Of a DNA stretch of 64,000 nt, positions 50,075 to 59,930 are shown piece by piece. The position numbers were made by a program, and so were the translations under genes. Under the pieces are notes generated by a model. It was given only the letters and a program-made list of their open reading frames with translations, had not been told where the DNA came from and searched no databases. Source of the stretch: an uncultured Pelagibacteraceae bacterium (lineage in GTDB: Bacteria; Pseudomonadota; Alphaproteobacteria; Pelagibacterales; Pelagibacteraceae); the NCBI GenBank assembly GCA_902533445.1, contig CACALX010000001.1, positions 62,001 through 126,000 of the forward strand, in the 5' to 3' direction. Each line of letters begins with the position of its first letter. Within the stretch, counting starts at the first letter, position 1.

Positions 50075-51570
50075 TTTTTCTTCTTAAAGGTTTTGTAAAT
50101 ATGCCAAACTACAATTAAAATTGTAGTAGCTAAGATACATGCGGTTAAAGTTCTATCCCACAAAAATTCCCAAGAACCATTACTTAATAATAAAGATCTT
50201 CTCAAGTTTTCTTCCATCAATCCACCAAGTACAAAAGCTAATATCAAGGGTGGCATTGGGAAATCATATAATCTTAAATAAGTTGCTACTACCGCTATTC
50301 CAATCATTAAATAAATATCAAAATTATTAAATGACATTACGTAAATACCAGTGACAGAGAAAAATAAAATTAAAGGAATTAAATAATTTTTAGGAACTGC
50401 AAGAATTCTAGCTATATAGGGAATGAGTGGTAAGTTTAATATTAGAAGAATTACCATTCCAATATACATAGACATAATTATTGACCAAAAAATTTCTGGA
50501 TTAGTCATATAAAGTCTAGGACCGGGCTGAACACCAAAACCTAAAAGAGCCCCAAGCATTACTGCTGTGGTTCCACTCCCAGGAATTCCTAAAGTGAGCA
50601 TTGGTACAAAAGAACCAGAACAAGCAGCATTATTTGCAGTTTCTGGTGCTGACAAACCATTTACGCTTCCCTTACCAAATTTTTCTTTTTCCTGATCATT
50701 AACTACATTGCGTTCCATTCCATAAGCTAAAAAGGATGCAATTGTTGCACCAGCTCCAGGTAAAACACCAATTAAAAAACCAATTACTGATGATCTTGGA
50801 ATTGTTTTATACATTTTGGTTCGTTCTTCTTTATTAATTTTAATTGAGCCTAATTCAGTTAATGAAACTTGTTTAGCGGCACTAGTTGGATCATTTCTCT
50901 TTAAAATAATTGTTAAAGCTTCACTCATCGCAAAAGTTGCCATTACAACTAGTACAAAGCTAATTCCGTCAGTTAGGTTCATATTGTTAAATGTATATCT
51001 TGTGATATCAGACAAACTGTCTTGACCAACTGAAGCTAACATTAAACCTAAAACAACCATCATCATTGCTTTTAAAAATTGTCCTTTAGATGAAAAAGCG
51101 GCAATAGCAGTTAAACCTAAAATCATCAAAGCAAAATAATCAGGTGATCTAAAAGATAAACTTACTTTGGATAAGCTTGGTGCCATGAATAACAAATAAA
51201 TTGCAGATAATGTTCCTCCTGCAAATGAACTCCATGCTGCAATAGCTAAAGCTTTTCCAGCTTTACCTTGTTGAGCCATTGGATAGCCGTCAAATGAAGT
51301 TGCAACTGTTCCTGGAACACCAGGGGCATTTAATAATATTGAAGAAGTTGAACCACCAAATACTGCTCCATAATAAACTCCAGCCATCAAAATTAATCCA
51401 GTTGCAGGCTCAAAACCATATGTAATCGGTATCATTAGAGCAATTGCAGTCATTGGACCAAGACCAGGAAGCATTCCAATGATTGTTCCAAAAAAACAAC
51501 CAACCATAACCATTAGTATATTTTGGATTGTAAGTGCTGTTGTTAATCCAATTAGTATTCCTTCAATCAT
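50071..51570 (-). CDS. tctA: Tripartite tricarboxylate transporter large membrane subunit TctA
   Basis: GMLPGLGPMTAIALMIPITYG, AGVYYGAVFGGSTSSILLNAPGVPGTVATSFDGYPMAQQGKAGKAL. Confidence 0.95.
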   Translation of the reverse strand: MIEGILIGLTTALTIQNILMVMVGCFFGTIIGMLPGLGPMTAIALMIPITYGFEPATGLILMAGVYYGAVFGGSTSSILLNAPGVPGTVATSFDGYPMAQQGKAGKALAIAAWSSFAGGTLSAIYLLFMAPSLSKVSLSFRSPDYFALMILGLTAIAAFSSKGQFLKAMMMVVLGLMLASVGQDSLSDITRYTFNNMNLTDGISFVLVVMATFAMSEALTIILKRNDPTSAAKQVSLTELGSIKINKEERTKMYKTIPRSSVIGFLIGVLPGAGATIASFLAYGMERNVVNDQEKEKFGKGSVNGLSAPETANNAACSGSFVPMLTLGIPGSGTTAVMLGALLGFGVQPGPRLYMTNPEIFWSIIMSMYIGMVILLILNLPLIPYIARILAVPKNYLIPLILFFSVTGIYVMSFNNFDIYLMIGIAVVATYLRLYDFPMPPLILAFVLGGLMEENLRRSLLLSNGSWEFLWDRTLTACILATTILIVVWHIYKTFKKKN

Positions 51571-52037
51571 CCCATAACTCCAATTAATTGTAAAAATGGA
51601 TCTCTTAAATAAATATCAAGAATACCATGAAGCAAATACATAAAGGCAGCAACAAATGGAAAGGATAATAAAAACATTAAAATCCACCTTCGTTCTCCTA
51701 AAAAATAATATGAAGCAAATAAAAATAAAGATGTACTTAAAAAATAACCAACTTTTAAAATTGTAGCCCCATAAATAATTGCAATTAATATAAGTATAGC
51801 TGTTTTTTTATATTCTAAATGTTCATGTTCTACTTTGATTGTATTTGGGTCTGGTAAAATAAGTTTTAATCCAGAAAAAAATAATCCTGCATAACCTAAA
51901 TAAATTGGAAAAGTTCTAGCATTAAATGGAGCATTCTCATCAAATGTGAAAACTTGAATTTGATAAGCTAAATATAAATAAAATGCTGAAAAGATAAAAA
52001 AGAGCAGTGATATAATTTTTGTAGTATTTATATTCAC
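51567..52037 (-). CDS. tctB: Tripartite tricarboxylate transporter small membrane subunit TctB
   Basis: ARTFPIYLGYAGLFFSGLKLIL; 4 TM-like segments between tctA and tctC. Confidence 0.9.
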   Translation of the reverse strand: MNINTTKIISLLFFIFSAFYLYLAYQIQVFTFDENAPFNARTFPIYLGYAGLFFSGLKLILPDPNTIKVEHEHLEYKKTAILILIAIIYGATILKVGYFLSTSLFLFASYYFLGERRWILMFLLSFPFVAAFMYLLHGILDIYLRDPFLQLIGVMG

Positions 52038-52065
52038 TGCTCTAATTTTAGTTTCTAACCAAAGG

Positions 52066-53046
52066 TTAGATAACTCCTAGTTTTTTCATAAGAGCTGTCA
52101 TTTCTTCAGTTTGTTTTTCTAAGAATTCAACAAACTTACCTTCTGGGTTATAAATATTAACCCAAGCGTTTCTTGCTCTTACCGCTTCCCACTCAGGAGT
52201 TTTTTGCACATCGCCAAGTATTTTAGCAAGAGCTGATCTTTCAGAATCGCTCATACCTGGAGGACCAAAGAAACCTCTCCAGTTAACGAATTGTACATCA
52301 TAACCTTGTTCTTTAAGAGTTGGTGCATCTGGTGCATCAGAAACTCTTGAAGGAGCAGTAATACCAATGATTGTTACTTGGTCTCTTGCACCCATCAATT
52401 CACCTAAACCAGTTGAAATGATTTGAGTTTCTCCAGATAAAAGTCCAGCTAACGCTTTTCCACCAGCATCATATGGAATGTATTGAACAGCATTTGGATC
52501 TGCACCTGCAGCTTGGAATGCTAAAGCACCAATTAAATGGTCCATACTTCCTCTTACTGATCCACCAGCCATTTTAACTGAGCTTGGATCTTTTTTGTAT
52601 GCCTCAACTACATCTTTAAAGTTTTTGTAAGGTGAGTTTTTTGCAACTGCGATAGCACCGTAGTCACCAATTACACCTGCAATCGGCACAACATCTTTAT
52701 AAGATAAAGTTCCAGTACCTTTTACATAACCTTCATGTCTAGTAATTGATCTTAGTACTAATGGTGTAGATTGAACTAAAATTGTGTTAGCAGGTTTAGT
52801 ATTAATCATGTAAGCAAGTGCTTTACCACCACCACCACCTGACATATTTTCAAATGATGCACTTTTTAACAAACCAGCTTTTGTTAAAGCTTCTCCAGTA
52901 CCTCTAGCAGTTCCATCCCAACCACCACCAGCACCACCACCGATCACAAAGTGCAATTTTTCATGCGCTACTGAGCTAGTAGTTGTTGCTGAGAATAATA
53001 GGATTGCTGAAAATAATACTGAAACTATTTTTTTTAAGTTTTTCAT
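52066..53046 (-). CDS. tctC: Tripartite tricarboxylate transporter substrate-binding protein TctC
   Basis: Signal peptide; GGGAGGGWDGTARGTGEALTKAGL; adjacent to tctAB. Confidence 0.93.
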   Translation of the reverse strand: MKNLKKIVSVLFSAILLFSATTTSSVAHEKLHFVIGGGAGGGWDGTARGTGEALTKAGLLKSASFENMSGGGGGKALAYMINTKPANTILVQSTPLVLRSITRHEGYVKGTGTLSYKDVVPIAGVIGDYGAIAVAKNSPYKNFKDVVEAYKKDPSSVKMAGGSVRGSMDHLIGALAFQAAGADPNAVQYIPYDAGGKALAGLLSGETQIISTGLGELMGARDQVTIIGITAPSRVSDAPDAPTLKEQGYDVQFVNWRGFFGPPGMSDSERSALAKILGDVQKTPEWEAVRARNAWVNIYNPEGKFVEFLEKQTEEMTALMKKLGVI

Positions 53047-53268
53047 TATTTTTCCCTCTCTATTTTAAAAACTTTAGTTAATTATAGTCTTAAACTTTAT
53101 GCAACCTATAATTAAGTAACACAACTTTTAATTGAAACTGTTTTAACAAAAAAAATATCAATCAAATGTGATGATTTATTTTTTTTACAGATTAAAGCTT
53201 CTCTTATTTCACTAGGTTTAATTTCTTTTTTCTTATCTTTTAAAAAGTTGATGATAGAAGCTTAATAA

Positions 53269-54345
53269 ATGATTAATCATCAAATCACATTTTATCTTAA
53301 AGATGCAAAAAAAGTTTTTTCAATTAAGTTTGTTTCTTTTCTAATAATTTCTATTCCTAGCGCAATTATTTTTGACTATTTTAATATTCCACTAGCTTGG
53401 TTTTTAGGACCAATGATTATTACATCAATTGCTGCATTATCAGGTCTAAAAATCATCATGCCTAAAATTGTATTAAGTTTTATCTTAATAATTTTAGGTC
53501 TACATATTGGAAATTACATAGATCAAAATCTATTTCATCAAATGTTTGATTGGATTTGGACTTCGCTAATTATGTTAATCTACATAATAATTTGTATTTT
53601 AGTTGTCGCTAAATACCTTCAAAAATTTGCAAGTTATGGTGAAAAAGCCTCAATATTTTCAGCAGCTCCTGGTGCACTGGGTCCTTTAATGATTTTGGCT
53701 GAAAATGAAAAAACAGATTTATCTCAAGTTGCGACCTCTCACTTAATTAGATTGATCATCATAATAACTGTCATTCCATTTGTTATAGTTAATAATTCTG
53801 ACAACAACGTCTTGTTAAATGATAACTTCAATTATTTAACTCAAAATCATTTAAATCTAATTTTACTTATTGTTGCATCATTATTTTTTATTTTTGTTTT
53901 TGATAAAATTAGAGTTCCTGCAGCTTTACTATCTGGAACATTATTTGCGAGTGGTTTGTTACAAATTACAGATATAGCCTCATATAAATTACCAAACGAA
54001 ACAGTAAATTTTTGTCTACTAATTCTTGGTTCTTCAGTTGGTTGTAGGTTTGCTGAAAAAACTGTTAAAGAGATAGCTAATAATTCACTTCATAGTATTG
54101 TTGCAACGACCATATTGGTAGTGTTAGGTTTGCTTGCTGCTTATGTGGCAACATTTTTTGTTGATACGAACATTTTAACGTTAATATTATCTTTTAGCCC
54201 AGGTGGAATTTATGAGGTAGCAGTGATAGCAATTGCTTTCGATTTAGACCCAGATTTTGTTGCTTTTCACCATATAATAAGATTACTTTTTATACTTTTC
54301 ACAGTTCCTATATTTTTAAGAGTATTAGAAAAAATTAAGAAATAA
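53269..54345 (+). CDS. AbrB-family membrane protein
   Basis: PLAWFLGPMIITSIAALSG, FSFSPGGIYEVAVIAIAF-type (LSFSPGGIYEVAVIAIAFDLDPDFVAFHHIIRLL) repeats. Confidence 0.85.
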   Translation: MINHQITFYLKDAKKVFSIKFVSFLIISIPSAIIFDYFNIPLAWFLGPMIITSIAALSGLKIIMPKIVLSFILIILGLHIGNYIDQNLFHQMFDWIWTSLIMLIYIIICILVVAKYLQKFASYGEKASIFSAAPGALGPLMILAENEKTDLSQVATSHLIRLIIIITVIPFVIVNNSDNNVLLNDNFNYLTQNHLNLILLIVASLFFIFVFDKIRVPAALLSGTLFASGLLQITDIASYKLPNETVNFCLLILGSSVGCRFAEKTVKEIANNSLHSIVATTILVVLGLLAAYVATFFVDTNILTLILSFSPGGIYEVAVIAIAFDLDPDFVAFHHIIRLLFILFTVPIFLRVLEKIKK

Positions 54346-55276
54346 TTTCAGAAAGTCTTTCAAAAACTTTTTCTGCTGAAAGTTTAGATAATTCAGGTGC
54401 TTGTATTGCTTTAAAGTTTTCTCTTTCAATACTGACTTTAAAAGGAGTTGTATGTGAACCAAATAAAGCAATACCCTTAGATCCTAAGTGTGCAGTTATG
54501 TGAGCGGGTCCAGTATCATTAGCGACCACAAACGAACTATCTTTAATTAATCCAGATAATTGTGAAATATTTAAAGCTTTACCATTATCCAAAACACACA
54601 ATGCATTTATTTCTTCAGCATCTTTAATTTCATCTGGTCCAGGTGCAGTAACCACTTTAAATTTATTTTCAAATTTTTCATTAATCATAGTAATTAGATC
54701 ATTATAGTAAGGCCATTTCTTTGAAGTTAAATGAGGTGAGCAAAAAGGAAAAAGTATTATGTATTTATCTAGTTCGTAATTATTTTTTATTTCTGAAATA
54801 TCAACTGTACTCCATGAAAAGTCTGGTTTCATTGTATTATTGGTATTAATTCCTGAAGATTTTAACTGATAATCAAATCTTGAAAGAACAGAGTCTTTAT
54901 CAAAATCTTTTTTGATTGTTCCTTCTGGAAGAGTTGTTTCTGTTGAGCACCAGATAGTTTTATCAGCTTTAGGAAATAATATATTTTTGTAAAATGATGT
55001 TCTACTAGAATTTTGAAGATCATAAACCTTTGAGAAATTATATTTTTTAATCTCTCTCATTAGTAAATATAAATAAATTAAGTTAATCTTTGATAATCTC
55101 TTATCTAGAATAATATTTGAAATATGCGGGTTTTTTTTAAATAGTTCAGAATAAGGTTTTGTTGTTAGTAAATGAATTTGATCTCCTTTATGATTTTCAG
55201 AAATATCTTGAATTGCCCCACATGCTTGAGCTATATCGCCTAAAGATCCATGTTTAATAATTAAAATATTAGACAT
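54335..55276 (-). CDS. Glycosyltransferase family 9 (heptosyltransferase-like)
   Basis: ILIIKHGSLGDIAQACGAIQDI, VVANDTGPAHITAHLGSKGIALFGSH. Confidence 0.9.
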   Translation of the reverse strand: MSNILIIKHGSLGDIAQACGAIQDISENHKGDQIHLLTTKPYSELFKKNPHISNIILDKRLSKINLIYLYLLMREIKKYNFSKVYDLQNSSRTSFYKNILFPKADKTIWCSTETTLPEGTIKKDFDKDSVLSRFDYQLKSSGINTNNTMKPDFSWSTVDISEIKNNYELDKYIILFPFCSPHLTSKKWPYYNDLITMINEKFENKFKVVTAPGPDEIKDAEEINALCVLDNGKALNISQLSGLIKDSSFVVANDTGPAHITAHLGSKGIALFGSHTTPFKVSIERENFKAIQAPELSKLSAEKVFERLSEIIS

Positions 55277-55308
55277 AATTCTAACAACTTAACATAGTAT
55301 AATTTAAT

Positions 55309-55698
55309 ATGAATAAAATTATAGTCGAGGTTTCTGTTGGAGAGCTTTTAGATAAGATTTCAATATTAGAAATCAAACAAGATAAAATAAAAGACCCAGA
55401 AAAATTAAATTTTATAAATAACGAACACTCTATTCTTAAAAATCAGTTAGAAAAAAATGTAAAGTCTAATGAAAAGCTTGAAAAATTATTTCAAGACTTA
55501 AAAGATATAAATGCTAAACTTTGGGTTATTGAAGATGACAAAAGAGATTGTGAAAAAAATAAAGATTTTGGAGAAAAATTCATAAAACTTTCTAGAGACG
55601 TTCATTTTTTAAATGATGATCGTGCAAAAATAAAACTAAAAATAAATAACCACACTGGTTCTGCTATTAAAGAAATTAAAGAGTATACTATTTATTAA
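55309..55698 (+). CDS. DUF6165-like protein
   Basis: VEVSVGELLDKISILEIKQDKIKDPEKL; head-to-head with the GT9 gene. Confidence 0.7.
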   Translation: MNKIIVEVSVGELLDKISILEIKQDKIKDPEKLNFINNEHSILKNQLEKNVKSNEKLEKLFQDLKDINAKLWVIEDDKRDCEKNKDFGEKFIKLSRDVHFLNDDRAKIKLKINNHTGSAIKEIKEYTIY

Positions 55699-56476
55699 AA
55701 ACTTTTGGAAACCAATCCTCCCTCATCTGATCTCCAGATTTTAAATTAATTCCATCAAATGGTGGTGATGTTGGACCAACCCTTTCAGCAAAAGTAACAT
55801 CATCACCAATAAATCTCATAGAAAATGCTCTACGAGATTGAGAACTTTGATTTCCAGTGGAACCATGAACAGTTTTAAAATTAAACAAAACTGCATCACC
55901 TAATTTTAGGTCGGGAACTAATACATCTTCCTCAAATTCCTCTTTTTTTGGAAGACTCATAAAAGAACTATCATCTTCATACCAAGGTTGATTGTTAGAC
56001 CATTTAGTAGGTCTTAAAAGTTTTTGCCATTTATGTGATCCTAAAATTAATTTAAGGTTATTTTCTTTATTTACTTCATCTAATGGTATCCAAAAACTTC
56101 CTGTATTATTTCCATTAACACAGTAATACGGCATATCTTGATGCCAAGGTGTTTCTTTGTTTGTTCCTGGATCTTTAATAAAAAGATGATCATGAAAAAT
56201 TTGTATAGATTTTGAATTTGTTGCCTCAGCAACTATTTGGGCTGCAGGAGAATTGAACATGCAATCTTTAAATTCTTGAATTCTATACCAATTGCAATAA
56301 TCTTCAAAAAACCTTCCCTTTTTTTCTCCAACATTCTCTCTTCCATGTTGACTTGGGTTGTCTAAAACTTTTTGAAAACCACTTCTTAATGCTTCAATCC
56401 AATCTTTAAATACATCTTTAATAATTATTGCACCAAGATTTTGATACTCATCAATCTGTTTTTGAGAAAGATACAT
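55688..56476 (-). CDS. Phytanoyl-CoA dioxygenase (PhyH) family protein
   Basis: HDHLFIKDPGTNKETPWHQDMPYYCVNGNNTGSFWIPLDEV; GDAVLFNFKTVHGSTGNQS. Confidence 0.9.
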   Translation of the reverse strand: MYLSQKQIDEYQNLGAIIIKDVFKDWIEALRSGFQKVLDNPSQHGRENVGEKKGRFFEDYCNWYRIQEFKDCMFNSPAAQIVAEATNSKSIQIFHDHLFIKDPGTNKETPWHQDMPYYCVNGNNTGSFWIPLDEVNKENNLKLILGSHKWQKLLRPTKWSNNQPWYEDDSSFMSLPKKEEFEEDVLVPDLKLGDAVLFNFKTVHGSTGNQSSQSRRAFSMRFIGDDVTFAERVGPTSPPFDGINLKSGDQMREDWFPKVFNK

Positions 56477-56477
56477 T

Positions 56478-57155
56478 TTATTGTTGGAAGCTATATTTTT
56501 TTTCTAAATACTTAATCACATTATGAATAACAAAAGTCATAAACAAATATATTCCACCAGCTACAATAAATACTTCAATAGGTTTAAATGTTGTGGATAT
56601 AATGTATTTTGCAACACCAGTTAAATCCATTAGTGTTACTGTACTTGCTAATGAAGTACCCTTCATCATTAATATGATTTCATTTCCATATGCAGGAAGT
56701 GATTGTCTAATCGCAATAGGTATTTGAATTTTATAAAATATAATTTTATTTGAAATACCTAGACTTTTTCCAGCTTCAATAATTCCAGGTTTTATAGTTT
56801 GAAATGCAGATCTCAATATTTCAGAAGTATAAGCGCCTGTATTTAATGTAAAAGCTATTATTGCACACCAATAAGGTTCTTTTAAAACAACCCACAAAAC
56901 TGTTGATCTTAAATATTCGATTTGTCCAAGACCAAAATAAATAATAAAAATTTGAACTAATAAAGGAGTTCCTCTAAAAACATAAGAATATCCATAAGCA
57001 AATTTATTAATAAATATATTTTTGTTTAGTCTTAAAATTGCGAAAAATAATCCAAGAAATAATCCAAAAAATAAAGACGCAGATAAAAGTTTTAAAGTAA
57101 TAACAGTTGCTCCTAAAAGCTTTGGAAAACTAGTGAACATTAAATCAAAATCCAT
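56478..57155 (-). CDS. Amino-acid ABC transporter permease (HisM/ArtM-like)
   Basis: RGTPLLVQIFIIYFGLGQ, EAGKSLGISNKIIFYKIQIPIAIRQSLPAYGNEIILMMKGTSL. Confidence 0.93.
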   Translation of the reverse strand: MDFDLMFTSFPKLLGATVITLKLLSASLFFGLFLGLFFAILRLNKNIFINKFAYGYSYVFRGTPLLVQIFIIYFGLGQIEYLRSTVLWVVLKEPYWCAIIAFTLNTGAYTSEILRSAFQTIKPGIIEAGKSLGISNKIIFYKIQIPIAIRQSLPAYGNEIILMMKGTSLASTVTLMDLTGVAKYIISTTFKPIEVFIVAGGIYLFMTFVIHNVIKYLEKKYSFQQ

Positions 57156-57847
57156 TAATAACCCCTGCTATATTTGACTTCTAATTTATTAATTAACTTC
57201 ATACTTATATAAGTGAGCATTAAATATAAAACTGCTGCAAAAGAGTAAAAAAATAATGGATCTCTTGTAGATCCTGCAGCAATATAAGATTGTCTCATGA
57301 TTTCGACTAAACCAGTTACTGATATTAAAGAGGTGTCCTTTAAGGTGATTTGCCAAACATTGCTTAAATTTGGAATTGCCAGTCTTAACATTTGAGGAAG
57401 AATTATTTTATAGAATTGACCAAATTTACTTATACCTAAAACCTTTGCAGCCTCGAATTGTCCTTTGTCAATTGATTGAATAGCTCCTCTAAAAACCTCT
57501 GTTGAATAAGCTCCTGAAATTATGCCAATAGCAACAGCGCCAGTAATAAATGCATTAATCTCTATATATTCGTAATAACCAAAAATTGACGCAACATACA
57601 TTATTGCACCACTTCCACCAAAAAATAATAAATAAATTACTAATAGTTCTGGCACACCTCTTATTACTGTGGTGTAAATATTACCTACAAAATTTAGTGT
57701 TTTATATTTAGAAAGTTTAAGCGGAGTAAAAATTAAAGCAAAAAGGAAACCAACTAACATTGCTGTAACAGATACAGCAACAGTCATTAAGGTTGCATAA
57801 AATAACTCGTCACCCCAACCTGTTTTTCCAAATGCAAGAAGTTCCAT
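57155..57847 (-). CDS. Amino-acid ABC transporter permease (HisQ-like)
   Basis: TVIRGVPELLVIYLLFFGG, EAAKVLGISKFGQFYKIILPQMLRLAIPNLSNVWQITLKDTSL. Confidence 0.93.
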   Translation of the reverse strand: MELLAFGKTGWGDELFYATLMTVAVSVTAMLVGFLFALIFTPLKLSKYKTLNFVGNIYTTVIRGVPELLVIYLLFFGGSGAIMYVASIFGYYEYIEINAFITGAVAIGIISGAYSTEVFRGAIQSIDKGQFEAAKVLGISKFGQFYKIILPQMLRLAIPNLSNVWQITLKDTSLISVTGLVEIMRQSYIAAGSTRDPLFFYSFAAVLYLMLTYISMKLINKLEVKYSRGY

Positions 57848-57891
57848 ATAGACTGGCGACTATATATTATAGCCGCCAAATCCAAAATTAA

Positions 57892-58743
57892 TTACATAGA
57901 AGCGTCGAAACCAAAATGTTTAATTGCAAGTTTGCTAATTATTCCTTGTTTTCTAGCTTTGTTAATAGCTTTATTGAAATCTTTTAAGATTTTAGCGTCT
58001 CTTTTTCCAATAGCACTATCGCTTGCTTGTCTGATTCCAACACCAACTCCATTTCCAAATGCACCACCTGAAAAAGTTGGTCCAACTAATACAACTGGTT
58101 TACCAGATTTATCAGCATAGTCTGTAAATGCTACTGCTGCAGCAAGTGCCACATCACATCTTCCAGAAGTTAAATCTAAGTTAACCTCATCTTGAGTTTT
58201 GTAAGTTCTAACATTTACACTTCCAACATCACCTGACTCTAAAAAGTTTTGGTGAATTGTACCAGTCTGTGTACATACAGTTTTTCCAGCTAAAGTACCT
58301 GTTAAAGTTTTTAAAGCTTTTTTAACATCAGACCCACCTAAAGATAAATTAATACCTTCTGGTGTATCCATACCTTCTAAGCTTGAACCTTTCATTACAG
58401 CAAGAGATGCAACTTCATCTGCATAACCTTGTGAGAAAGTGATTGTTTTCTTTCTTTCATCAGTGATTGACATACCAGCCATGATTGCATCAAATTTTCT
58501 CATTACTAATGCAGGTATCATTCCATCCCAATCTTGCTCAACGATTGTACACTCATACTTCATAATTTTACAAAGCTCTTGAGCTAGCTCAACCTCAAAC
58601 CCAATTAGATTGCCAGAGGCATCTTTTGAATTCCATGGAGGATAAGCACCTTCAGTTCCAATCTTTATAGATTCAGCAGAAACGTTTCCAATGATAAATA
58701 AAGAGGCAAAAACTGATAAAATAGTTTTTTTAAATATATTCAT
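57892..58743 (-). CDS. Basic amino-acid-type periplasmic substrate-binding protein
   Basis: Signal peptide; IKIGTEGAYPPWNSKDASGNLIGFEVELAQELC; WDGMIPALVMRKFDAIMAGMSITDERKKTITFS. Confidence 0.93.
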   Translation of the reverse strand: MNIFKKTILSVFASLFIIGNVSAESIKIGTEGAYPPWNSKDASGNLIGFEVELAQELCKIMKYECTIVEQDWDGMIPALVMRKFDAIMAGMSITDERKKTITFSQGYADEVASLAVMKGSSLEGMDTPEGINLSLGGSDVKKALKTLTGTLAGKTVCTQTGTIHQNFLESGDVGSVNVRTYKTQDEVNLDLTSGRCDVALAAAVAFTDYADKSGKPVVLVGPTFSGGAFGNGVGVGIRQASDSAIGKRDAKILKDFNKAINKARKQGIISKLAIKHFGFDASM

Positions 58744-58803
58744 TATTTCTCCTTTAATAAAATTGTAATATTTATTTCACAATTTAATTAAATCTCAAAG
58801 AAA

Positions 58804-59892
58804 TTAATGATTTATTGAGGAAGAAAAATTCCAAGCGCAATCAAAACTAGGTATGTAAACTCTGGATAATTTAGCATTCCCAAAATTTTGATTAAATACA
58901 TTTAACCAACTATCTACTTGTTTGGGTTTTTTATCCTGACTACCAACTTGAGCTGTAATTACTCCTTTTGGTTTTAATATTCTCACCAAAGAATCCATAT
59001 TTTTTGCTGCTAGATCAATGCAAAACTGATCATCATTCAGATCAACAAAAATATGATCGTAAGTATCTTCAGCTACTGATTTAATACTTTCAAATGCATC
59101 TCCCCAAACACATTTGACTGAATTTTTTTCTGTTGCTTTTTTTCCAATATCACCAAGATGTTTATTGCAAACGTCTACAACTTCTGGATCTAATTCATAC
59201 CAATCAATAAAATTAAAATTTTTTGAAATACATTCTCTTGCAACACCACCATCTCCACCTCCGATGATAGCTGCTCTTTCGTTATCTTTGTTTAAATTTA
59301 AACCTGAACCAACAAATGTTGAACTGTATAAATGTTCATCTGATGCAGCAACTTGAATTTCACCATCTATAAACAAAGATTTTCCAAATTGTTCAAGATC
59401 TAAAATTTCAATATGTTGACCAACTTTAGATTTAAAATCTTCTAAAACATCATTTACAACATAAGATTTTTGCAAACCTGGAGAGCTATAAATGTCATGA
59501 TATAGTGATTTTGTATCTCTATTAAATTCTTTTTTAACAATTCTAGTGTGTTCAAATTCTTTTTTAATTATTTCAATTGCTACAGACGGATTTACCTTTC
59601 CGCATGTAAAAAAATCAAAACTAATTATTCCTTTTTCAGGAAATGTATGAAAGCTGATATGACTTTCTGCGAGAAGAGCTAATATTGTAAATCCTTGTGG
59701 TTCAAATTTATATTTAGAAATATTTAAAATTGTAACTTTCGCTGCTTTTGCAATTTCATGAATTACTCTTTCAAAAACTGAAGGATCATATTCTTTGGTA
59801 GTCCCAATTATATCTAAAGTTATATGTTCACCTACTTTTATCATTTTACCAATTAGTTGGAACTTACTAGTGGTATTTTTTGCTTCTTTCAA
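58804..59892 (-). CDS. Fused S-adenosylmethionine decarboxylase - spermidine synthase
   Basis: N-terminal AdoMetDC LALLAESHISFHTFPEKGIISFDFFTCG (cleavage at E76-S77); C-terminal SpeE AAIIGGGDGGVARECISK...DWYELDPEVVDVCNKHL, DHIFVDLND. Confidence 0.92.
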   Translation of the reverse strand: MKEAKNTTSKFQLIGKMIKVGEHITLDIIGTTKEYDPSVFERVIHEIAKAAKVTILNISKYKFEPQGFTILALLAESHISFHTFPEKGIISFDFFTCGKVNPSVAIEIIKKEFEHTRIVKKEFNRDTKSLYHDIYSSPGLQKSYVVNDVLEDFKSKVGQHIEILDLEQFGKSLFIDGEIQVAASDEHLYSSTFVGSGLNLNKDNERAAIIGGGDGGVARECISKNFNFIDWYELDPEVVDVCNKHLGDIGKKATEKNSVKCVWGDAFESIKSVAEDTYDHIFVDLNDDQFCIDLAAKNMDSLVRILKPKGVITAQVGSQDKKPKQVDSWLNVFNQNFGNAKLSRVYIPSFDCAWNFSSSINH

Positions 59893-59930
59893 TCAAAAAA
59901 CTATTATAATACTTCGCAGAGGTTAAAACA

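Noticed and set aside
53119-53265. Possible short + strand ORF/gene remnant (...KCDDLFFLQIKASLISLGLISFFLSFKKLMIEA*) just before the AbrB-family gene
   Set aside because: No in-frame ATG/GTG/TTG at the open end; may be chance in AT-rich DNA.
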